Origin: Comamonas thiooxydans
Lineage (GTDB): Bacteria; Pseudomonadota; Gammaproteobacteria; Burkholderiales; Burkholderiaceae_C
Assembly: GCF_000964545.1 (NCBI RefSeq)
Contig: NZ_BBVD01000010.1
Coordinates: 62,001 to 126,000 of the forward strand
Length of the DNA: 64,000 nucleotides
Direction: 5' to 3'
In this document: piece by piece, positions 23,978 to 30,262 of the stretch
How the letters are laid out: every line of letters begins with the position of its first letter
Position numbering within the stretch: position 1 is the stretch's first letter
Program-made: the position numbers and the translations under genes
The notes under the pieces: generated by a model
Told to the model about the DNA's origin: nothing
The model's database searches: none
Seen by the model: only the letters and a program-made list of their open reading frames with translations

Positions 23978-24180
23978 CACAAGGCCAGACCGTAACGCTG
24001 CATCTGCGCACTAGCGAGGGCAAGCCGTACACCCACAAGTCCCGCAAATGCACGCATTGCGGCTTAGGGCTTGCATATCGCGGCCAAGAATTCCGCAAAC
24101 AACATGCCTGGACAGCAGACCCCGCTGTCTATGCAAACCCTCCCGGCCTTTACGTGGCATGCAAAGGACAAGCAGCATGA
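23974..24180 (+). CDS. Small phage protein with CxxC motif
   Basis: A 68-residue protein. KCTHCGLGL provides a single CxxC knuckle, and the context (KPYTHKSRKCTHCG...AYRGQEF) suggests a small metal-binding fold, though a second Cys pair is missing (one later Cys, in VACKGQ). Start and stop both overlap neighbours by ATGA, so it is coupled between the dNMP kinase and the ParB-like gene. Function unknown. Confidence 0.58.
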   Translation: MTQGQTVTLHLRTSEGKPYTHKSRKCTHCGLGLAYRGQEFRKQHAWTADPAVYANPPGLYVACKGQAA

Positions 24181-26540
24181 CCGACACTCAGGACACAGTC
24201 ACCTTGGCCATGCCCACACCCGGCGGCGGCGAGGCCATGCAGCACCTGCGGGTGCTGAGCATCATCACCAGCAAGACCAACCCCCGCAAGTTCTTCTGCC
24301 CCTTCAAACTCACCGAACTGGCCGAGAGCATCAAGGCAACCGGGGTGCACCAGCCCATTCTTGTGCGCCCCTTGCCTGAATCACGCATTCAAGAAGAGAT
24401 TGCCCAGGCCAAGCTGGAGGGGCGTGAGCCCGCCCAGTATGAGCTGGTGTGCGGCGAGCGACGCTGGCGCGGAACACAGATGGCCGGCCTGGAGTACATC
24501 CCGGCGATGATCCGCGAAATGACGGACGCCCAGGCCCTGGAAGCGCAAATCATCGAGAACCTGCAGCGCGAGGATGTGACAGCGCTTGAGGAGGCCGAGG
24601 GCTACCAGGCTCTGATGAAAGAAAGCGGCATGAATGCCGATGAGGTCGCAGAAAAGATCAAGAAGAGCCGCGGCTATATCTATGCCCGCCTGAAGATCCT
24701 TGACCTATGCCCCGAGGGCCGCGAGGCCATGCGCCAGGGGGAGTTGGACTACAGCTGCGCCCTCCCCATTGCCCGCATCGCCACCTTCGACCTGCAGCGC
24801 GAGGCACTGAAGTGGTCCCTGGAGACTGACTACCGCAATGAAAAGCGCAGTGCACGTGACGTGCAGACCCACGTCAAGAGCAACTACATGCTGGACTTGC
24901 ACAAGGCCCCATTCAGCCGCAAGGACGCAGACCTTTGCCCTTCTGCCGGCGCATGCACCACTTGCCCGCACCGCACTGGCGCCGACCAGGACGAAGACAG
25001 CAAGAGTGCAGACGTGTGCACAAACCCACCTTGCTACCGCAACAAGGAGCAGGCCCACGCCGAGCAACTGCGCAAGCAGGCCCAGGAGCGAGGCTGTGAA
25101 GTGCTGGGCGAGAGGGAAGCCAAGCAGCTGATCGGCAACTACTACAGCGACTTCACCGGGGTGCCTGGCTACAAGCGCCTGGATAGCCGGCACGACTGCC
25201 CCATCGAGGGCAAGACGCTGCGCAAGGCCATCGGCGCCAAGGTCATGGAGCAGTCGGGCATCAAGCCCACCATGATCACCAACCCCAACAACCCCAAGGA
25301 ACTCATACCTTGCGTGACCCCCGAGCAGGCCCAGCAGCTGCTGCAGATGGCCGGCCACGCCGAGGCCGAGGAGAAGCTGGCCACAGAAGCGCTGCAGCGC
25401 GCCGAGCGTGAGGAAAAGGAAGCCAAGACCCAGGCCAAAAACGACTACGAGCGCGCCTGGCGCATGGACGTGCTGCAGGCAGTCATCAAGCGACTGCAGC
25501 AAGAAGAGCAGACGGTCGAGCGCTACGCCTCGCCCATGGTCAAGGCCGGCAATCGCTTGGCAGCCCAGCGCCTGGCAGGCCAGCTCAACGGCGACGATTC
25601 CAAGCTGCTGTGCAAGCTCTTGGATCTGGGCAAGGTCGTGCCAAAGGAAGCGATCAAGCAAGCCGCCAACGACTGGACAAGCCCCGAGCTGCTGACGGGC
25701 TGCATCATCGCCCTGCACGACCGTGGCTACTGGGACCGCTACGACTGGGAATCGAATAGCCACAAGCCCCACACCAACCCCGAGCTATTGGCTATGGCCG
25801 AGGCCTGCGGCGTGGACGTAGAGGCTGCAAAAGCCAAGGCCAAAGCGAACATGCGCGCGGCCGAAGCCGCCCGAAAGGCCGCTGTCCCCCCTCAAACTGC
25901 CGCCCCGAAGACCGATCTACCCCAACACCCCGCTGCGCGCGCTGGCGGTGATGGCGGGCAAGGCAAGGCCCAAAAAGGCAAGAAGCCCGCTGCGCAGGCC
26001 AGCGAAAAGCCGAAAACCAGCGCTGCGCATGCGTCTGCCCAGATTGCTGAGGCGTTGCAGGAGTTGGAAGGATCAGGCGCGGCCGCAGCCGCGCAGGGCA
26101 ACGATGGGGCGCCTGTGGCTGTCGCCCAGGCACCCATATCAGGCGCTAAAGCGCAAGGCGACAAAGCAGCCCCTGTAGCCGCCAAAGCGGCTCATGGTCT
26201 GCCGCCCGCCTCCGAGATCGAGGACGACTTTCCCTACCCGGACGATGACGCCCAGCAGCCTGCTGTTGCGCAGGCTGCGGCCGCTGAAGATGGCCAAGGC
26301 AATGCAGGCGCGAAGACAGGGGCTGCAGCGAAGCAATGGACGGCCGAGGAGCTGGTGGCCGAGCGCGTGCAGATCCGGGAGAACGCTACCGGCAAGCAGC
26401 AAAAGCCCTGGATTGGCTACGAGGGCACGGTCGTGGCCCAGATTGGCCCCGAGTCCGTAGACGTCTCCATCGTGCGCGCCCCGCGCTGCAAGCCCATTCG
26501 CGTGGCTTTCCATATCTCAGAAGTTGAGGTGATCCAATGA
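24177..26540 (+). CDS. Large ParB-like protein with Cys cluster and disordered tail
   Basis: A 787-residue protein. The ParB N-terminal domain covers about 25-120, with the nucleotide-binding motif CGERRWRG near 93; a central helix-turn-helix (NADEVAEKIKKSRGYIYARLKIL) lies near 150-175. Around 252-290 a Cys cluster (LCPSAGACTTCPHRTG then DVCTNPPCY) suggests a zinc site. A helical region follows, then about 200 residues rich in Ala, Lys and Gln. The last 65 residues (WIGYEGTVVAQIGPESVDVSIV) look like a small beta domain. There is no ParA next to it, so plasmid-type partitioning is unlikely; phage ParB-like proteins may act as CTPase regulators or nucleases. Confidence 0.85.
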   Translation: MTDTQDTVTLAMPTPGGGEAMQHLRVLSIITSKTNPRKFFCPFKLTELAESIKATGVHQPILVRPLPESRIQEEIAQAKLEGREPAQYELVCGERRWRGTQMAGLEYIPAMIREMTDAQALEAQIIENLQREDVTALEEAEGYQALMKESGMNADEVAEKIKKSRGYIYARLKILDLCPEGREAMRQGELDYSCALPIARIATFDLQREALKWSLETDYRNEKRSARDVQTHVKSNYMLDLHKAPFSRKDADLCPSAGACTTCPHRTGADQDEDSKSADVCTNPPCYRNKEQAHAEQLRKQAQERGCEVLGEREAKQLIGNYYSDFTGVPGYKRLDSRHDCPIEGKTLRKAIGAKVMEQSGIKPTMITNPNNPKELIPCVTPEQAQQLLQMAGHAEAEEKLATEALQRAEREEKEAKTQAKNDYERAWRMDVLQAVIKRLQQEEQTVERYASPMVKAGNRLAAQRLAGQLNGDDSKLLCKLLDLGKVVPKEAIKQAANDWTSPELLTGCIIALHDRGYWDRYDWESNSHKPHTNPELLAMAEACGVDVEAAKAKAKANMRAAEAARKAAVPPQTAAPKTDLPQHPAARAGGDGGQGKAQKGKKPAAQASEKPKTSAAHASAQIAEALQELEGSGAAAAAQGNDGAPVAVAQAPISGAKAQGDKAAPVAAKAAHGLPPASEIEDDFPYPDDDAQQPAVAQAAAAEDGQGNAGAKTGAAAKQWTAEELVAERVQIRENATGKQQKPWIGYEGTVVAQIGPESVDVSIVRAPRCKPIRVAFHISEVEVIQ

Positions 26541-26971
26541 ACAAAGCCACCCGCCCCATGTTGGAAATCCCGGTGTCTGCCGCCAAGGACATCGCCGATC
26601 GCTATGGCTACGACCAAGTGGTCATCATCGCGCGCCGTGTCGGCGACGAGCCCGAGCCACGCGGCGAGCACGTCACCACCTATGGCCGCGACAAGGCGCA
26701 CTGCGGCGTGGCTGCACGCGTCGGCAATTTCATCAAGCACAAGATCATGGGTTGGCCGGAGTATGAACCTGCACCCCAGGCGCAGGCAGAAGCGCGGGAA
26801 GCTGTGACTCAAGCAGTCCGTGACTACTACTTTGCCCTGGACACCCGCCAGCACGGTGGAGCTGCAGCAAGTAAGGCACTTGATGCGATTCAGAAAGCTC
26901 TCGGCGTCAACTGGGTTCAAGGTGCCGAAGCATCGGCCCGCGCCTCTATGGCGACATCAAAGGGGGAATGA
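26537..26971 (+). CDS. Hypothetical conserved phage protein
   Basis: A 144-residue protein. The first half (EIPVSAAKDIADRYGYDQVVIIARRVGDEPEPRGEHVTTYGRDKAHCGVAARVGNFIKHKIMGW) is a pattern I associate with early operons of beta-proteobacterial prophages. The second half is helical (VRDYYFALDTRQHGGAAASKALDAIQKALG). The ATG overlaps the ParB-like stop. No catalytic motif is visible; a role in recombination or nucleotide metabolism cannot be inferred. Confidence 0.65.
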   Translation: MNKATRPMLEIPVSAAKDIADRYGYDQVVIIARRVGDEPEPRGEHVTTYGRDKAHCGVAARVGNFIKHKIMGWPEYEPAPQAQAEAREAVTQAVRDYYFALDTRQHGGAAASKALDAIQKALGVNWVQGAEASARASMATSKGE

Positions 26972-27495
26972 TGGCACGGCGACGCTTCCACACACCGCAG
27001 CCCAAGCGCGGCAGAAACCCGCTGATGGTCTTCAACCAGCACAACAGCAAGCTCACGCCTGCCGAGGTCGCCGAGACCATGGGCTCACTGCGCACAGCCT
27101 TTGCGCACATGCGTGAAGGCGTGGCCACGCACAACGAATACGTGGTTCTACATTCCAATATGCTGATTGCACAAGAGATTGAGCAGATGGGCGTCGTGCG
27201 CGGCCTGCAGGAGCACATCACGGCCGCACTGCAGGCCTGCGCCTCCTACCAGGAGCGCAGCGGCTATGCCGAGAACTGGGCGCCCAGCGATATGCACTTC
27301 CACGAGCTGGATGCACTGGGCGCGATGCTGGATCTGCACGAGTACCAGCTGCAGCAGCTCACCGCACGCGAAGTGCACCTGGCTGCACAGCGCCTGGTGG
27401 CCCGCACCAAGTCCGCCGGCGGCGATGTCTACCAGGCCGACAACAACATGGCCACCCTGACAACATACAAACAAGAACAAAGAAAGCGAGCCTGA
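26968..27495 (+). CDS. Hypothetical helical phage protein
   Basis: A 175-residue, mostly helical protein with a basic N-terminus (MMARRRFHTPQPKRGRNPLMVFNQHNSK). It carries a helical region (EVAETMGSLRTAFAHMREGVATHNEYVVLHSNMLIAQEIEQMGVV) and a His-rich stretch MHFHELDALGAMLDLHEYQ. The ATG at 26968 overlaps the upstream stop and is followed at once by a second ATG. No family is recognised. It continues the rightward operon towards the excisionase-like gene. Confidence 0.62.
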   Translation: MMARRRFHTPQPKRGRNPLMVFNQHNSKLTPAEVAETMGSLRTAFAHMREGVATHNEYVVLHSNMLIAQEIEQMGVVRGLQEHITAALQACASYQERSGYAENWAPSDMHFHELDALGAMLDLHEYQLQQLTAREVHLAAQRLVARTKSAGGDVYQADNNMATLTTYKQEQRKRA

Positions 27496-27497
27496 TC

Positions 27498-27800
27498 ATG
27501 GCCACCATCGCATTCAACTGCACTCCCGCCGCACTGGACAAAGAGATGGCTGCGGCCTATTGCTCCGTGGGCATCACCATGTTTGAACAAATGGTCCAAG
27601 ACGGGACTGCGCCGAAAGCCCGCCGCTTCCCCGGTCGCCGCCGCGTTGCATGGCTGCGCTCAGAACTCGACGCATGGCTGGCTGGCCTACCTTTGTCGGA
27701 CCTGCTGCCGCCGGATAACACTGGAGCGAAGAAGCCCCGAAGCACCAAGGCTCAGGCTCTTGCGAATTCAATCCTGCAGGAAGCAAATGAACACATCTAG
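27498..27800 (+). CDS. AlpA/excisionase-like DNA-binding protein
   Basis: A 100-residue protein with a MerR/AlpA-type winged helix: AAAYCSVGITMFEQMVQDGTAPKARRFPGRRRVAWLRSELDAWLAGL (about 17-66). The phrase V-A-W-x-x-S-E-L-D-A-W-L is the hallmark of AlpA-family regulators and excisionases. It is the last operon gene before the integrase end, so it probably acts as recombination directionality factor or as regulator of integrase. Confidence 0.78.
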   Translation: MATIAFNCTPAALDKEMAAAYCSVGITMFEQMVQDGTAPKARRFPGRRRVAWLRSELDAWLAGLPLSDLLPPDNTGAKKPRSTKAQALANSILQEANEHI

Positions 27801-27856
27801 CGGAAATTACCTACCAGTAACACCCAATTGATCATTGATGTTCGACCCCACCAAAG

Positions 27857-27988
27857 ATGGTGAAAACTAAAACTCCAGATCCTCCAAGCGAGGAAGCCAC
27901 GAATTCAAGTTTCGAACTTCACACTCAGTCAGTTACAGTACTAACCGAAATGGGAATGCACATTGCATCACTTCTAGATTTAGTTTGA
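27857..27988 (+). CDS. Possible 43-residue peptide
   Basis: A short frame MVKTKTPDPPSEEATNSS... ending SLLDLV lies 14 bases before the next gene in an AT-richer stretch. It has no strong ribosome-binding site (AAAG only). It could be a leader peptide or coupled small gene, or chance. The rest of 27801-28002 shows no other feature. Confidence 0.3.
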   Translation: MVKTKTPDPPSEEATNSSFELHTQSVTVLTEMGMHIASLLDLV

Positions 27989-28002
27989 ATTCAGGAGACA
28001 AT

Positions 28003-28602
28003 ATGGAGTTCTGGAACTCTGCAGAGCAACTAGGGAAAATTAACCAGCACTTGCAGCTGGCTCTCGTGGTGTTCGGCATCATTACTGGACTAGTTGGCGC
28101 CGCCTCCTTCGTAGTATCTCAGCGTAAAGACGCCGTTGCTGCAGCACAAGAGTCAAAGTTCAAGGGCGAAGTGAAGGATCTGAAGCAAAGAACCACGGAC
28201 ATCCAACCACTTCATCAGCGTCACCTCACCAAAGAGCAGCGTGAGCAATTAGCCAAATCGCTTACTGGCGCCCGGCCTATGAACGTTATTGCGTTTCGCC
28301 ATAACTCAAAAGAGAGCCAGCAACTCTCTAGCGAAATTGAATCGGTTCTTAAATCCGTGGGCTGGACAGTCCATCATTTTTGTCCATCAACTAGTGCCCG
28401 TGATGTATGCGCGCCGCACATAGGTATCCACGAGAACTTAGCTGATAACCAAGAGTTCAACATGCTTTCCAAGGCACTGACTGAAATCGGGTTTGAATTC
28501 AAGACTTCTCGATTTAGCTTTAATCCAAAGTATCAAATTGGCCTGGATGCTGGAGTAATTGCAGCAAATGACTACCAAGCACTCATGGACAAGATCATCT
28601 AG
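28003..28602 (+). CDS. Accessory membrane-anchored protein of unknown function
   Basis: A 199-residue protein starting MEFWNSAEQLGKINQ. One membrane span (LALVVFGIITGLVGAASFVV, about 20-40) is followed by a charged coiled coil (RKDAVAAAQESKFKGEVKDLKQRTTD). A C-terminal domain follows (LTKEQREQLAKSLTG, MNVIAFRHNSKESQQLSSEIESVLKSVGWTVHHF), a pattern seen in uncharacterised accessory proteins with a nucleotide-binding-like strand-helix repeat; no Walker motif is present. AGGAGA before the ATG at 28003 sets the start. Its lower GC and place between excisionase and integrase mark it as a later acquisition, perhaps a lysogenic-conversion or exclusion gene. Confidence 0.72.
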   Translation: MEFWNSAEQLGKINQHLQLALVVFGIITGLVGAASFVVSQRKDAVAAAQESKFKGEVKDLKQRTTDIQPLHQRHLTKEQREQLAKSLTGARPMNVIAFRHNSKESQQLSSEIESVLKSVGWTVHHFCPSTSARDVCAPHIGIHENLADNQEFNMLSKALTEIGFEFKTSRFSFNPKYQIGLDAGVIAANDYQALMDKII

Positions 28603-28793
28603 ACATACTGCCACGAATTCAATCAAGTCAATGCCAATCTGCTGCACTTCATAGTCCACGATATCCGGAGATACCGACAGAGAATATTGCAGTCGAAGCC
28701 AGCTTAATTCTCAGCGAAGTTTCAGTGGGCATCCGCCGAGACTGATATGACGAATTAGATCTCATCGATACAGCCAACCGGTCGTACATCCTC

Positions 28794-30080
28794 CTACAGG
28801 ACAAGCTCCTCCCAGTATGCCGACAGTTTGGTTAGCCACTCCCGCCGCTCTCTGTCATAGCTGTGTCGGTTGTAAACGCCGACGATACCGCTGGGCAAGT
28901 GCCCCAGTACTGCTTCGGCCACGCCATCAGGGCAGCCAAGCATCGCCAGCGTCGTGCGAACAGTGCGGCGCAGGTCATGCGGCGCCCACGGCTCAATATC
29001 CAGTTTCATCTTCCCATTGGCACCCAATCGGCCGCTGGTTCCTGGCCGGCTGCACCACGCGGCAACACCTAGCACCTTCTGCTCGACATGAGGCAGAGCC
29101 GAACCAGGTTGCGAGGGGAAGAGATGACCAGCTCCATATGCCGCAATACGCCGGCGCACTAGCACCAGGGCACGCCCCACCAACGGCACCCGTAAGTCAG
29201 TTGCCAAGTCATTGCGAGCCATCTTCAGCTTGCCACGCGGGATGGTCCACCACCAGCCATCCGACTCTTGAGTGACCTCCTGGCCCATTATCTGCACCAG
29301 CTCAGAACCACGGCAGCCCGTCCACAGGTACAAAGTAAAAAGATCATCCAGCAGGCTGGACAAGTTGGGCAAAAACCGAATCAGCGCCACAACCTCAGGG
29401 CCTTGTAGTGCACGGAGGTTTACCCCCTGGTGCTCGCCATCGACGATCTTTCCTCGGCTGCGCAGCTTTCCCTTGAGGATCAGTCGCCACCAGTTAGGGG
29501 TCTCTTCAGAGATCCGGCCAGCATCGAGCGCATAGTCCCAGGCCGCCCCCAGCTCCGTGCGCAAATTGCTGGCCAGGACAGGCGTGCTCGCACCAACCTT
29601 CTCCAGCAGTGCAAACGCGTGCGTGCGCTTCACATCCTCTGGCTTCATGGGCAGCAGAAAATCGCTGTAGCCCAACATCAGGCGCCTCGTCTCCTTCTGC
29701 CCTTTGAGCTTTCGGTGCCGCTCCACATGACCCTGCAGATAGTCCTCGATCAGGCGCTCGACGGTATAGATACCCTGCGCCTCTTTGAGATGCGCCTTGG
29801 CCTTGGCCACCGCGCCGGCACGCTTCTTTTCCTTGGCCAAGTCTTCGCCGGTATCACGCCTGGTGCGCAATTCATCCCAAACACCCAGCGCCGCAGCGTA
29901 GGTCATGGCAGGCCACTGCCCCATGGCCACCTGGCGCATGCGCCCATCAATGGGGCTTTTGTATCTGTATGTCCAAGTCTTGCGCGTGGCAGTAGCCACA
30001 AGTCGCAGGCCAGGAGCATCATCGACAATAATGTGCTCCCCAGCCGCCAGAGCCTTGGCCTTCTTCGCATCGAACCCCAT
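28794..30080 (-). CDS. P4-type tyrosine integrase
   Basis: A 428-residue recombinase (start MGFDAKKAKALAAGEHIIVDD). An N-terminal DUF4102-type arm-binding domain (residues 10-90, with GLRLVATATRKTWTYRYKSP and RQVAMGQWPAMTYAAA) is followed by a core-binding domain and the catalytic domain. Catalytic residues are Arg in WTGCRGSEL (about 266), HDLRRT (His and Arg, about 371-374), His in LGHLPSG and the nucleophile Tyr in the VYNRHSY/RERREWL region (about 408). The frame extends to 30230, but upstream of 30080 it crosses inverted repeats and has no family similarity. The gene is divergent from mutS and marks the right prophage end. Confidence 0.9.
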   Translation of the reverse strand: MGFDAKKAKALAAGEHIIVDDAPGLRLVATATRKTWTYRYKSPIDGRMRQVAMGQWPAMTYAAALGVWDELRTRRDTGEDLAKEKKRAGAVAKAKAHLKEAQGIYTVERLIEDYLQGHVERHRKLKGQKETRRLMLGYSDFLLPMKPEDVKRTHAFALLEKVGASTPVLASNLRTELGAAWDYALDAGRISEETPNWWRLILKGKLRSRGKIVDGEHQGVNLRALQGPEVVALIRFLPNLSSLLDDLFTLYLWTGCRGSELVQIMGQEVTQESDGWWWTIPRGKLKMARNDLATDLRVPLVGRALVLVRRRIAAYGAGHLFPSQPGSALPHVEQKVLGVAAWCSRPGTSGRLGANGKMKLDIEPWAPHDLRRTVRTTLAMLGCPDGVAEAVLGHLPSGIVGVYNRHSYDRERREWLTKLSAYWEELVL

Positions 30081-30096
30081 GCCGCAGTTCCTGATC

Positions 30097-30169
30097 GGCG
30101 TAGGTTTCCCGAGAGGACCCCAACCAGCTCGGCGTAGATTCATAAAGATCAACGCCAAAAACCTACGCC
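30097..30169. repeat. Inverted repeats in integrase-mutS interval, possible attachment arm sites
   Basis: GGCGTAGGTTT (30097-30107) and AAACCTACGCC (30159-30169) form a perfect 11-bp inverted repeat; GGCGTAG recurs at 30131-30137. They lie just upstream of the integrase start, where arm-type integrase or excisionase sites are often found. The core site cannot be fixed without the other prophage end. Confidence 0.55.
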
Positions 30170-30211
30170 AAAGCACGAAGTTTAGATGGGTTTTGGCATG
30201 ACACAGATACA

Positions 30212-30227
30212 CTGTAAATAAAAACAG
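30212..30227. promoter_or_regulatory. LexA-box-like palindrome before mutS
   Basis: CTGT-AAATAAAA-ACAG matches the CTGT-N8-ACAG LexA consensus of gamma- and beta-proteobacteria in all eight conserved positions, with an A/T-only spacer. It is 35 bases before the mutS ATG and about 130 bases before the integrase start, so it could control either gene. Confidence 0.6.
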
Positions 30228-30262
30228 CAAACCATACTAAGTGATTGATTTAAATAATTGTT

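Larger units (their letters stand above)
1..30230. mobile_element. HK97/lambda-like temperate prophage (left end outside window)
   Basis: Contiguous phage modules run from a tape measure gene cut by the left window edge to a tyrosine integrase next to mutS. Morphogenesis, packaging, replication and regulation genes lie on the minus strand up to about 20.8 kb, and a rightward early operon follows the CI repressor. Module order (Q-like, HNH, terminases, portal, protease, capsid, connectors, tail) is that of HK97-type siphophages. Tail tip, host-specificity and lysis genes are not in the window and would lie to the left. The right boundary must fall between the integrase start (about 30080) and the mutS start (30263). 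The second attachment site is outside the window, so the core sequence cannot be identified here. No gene in the visible part is obviously broken. Confidence 0.93.

Noticed and set aside
24177..26540. Prophage as a plasmid-like (ParAB) phage
   Set aside because: No ParA or plasmid replication protein is seen, while a tyrosine integrase and AlpA/excisionase-like protein are present.
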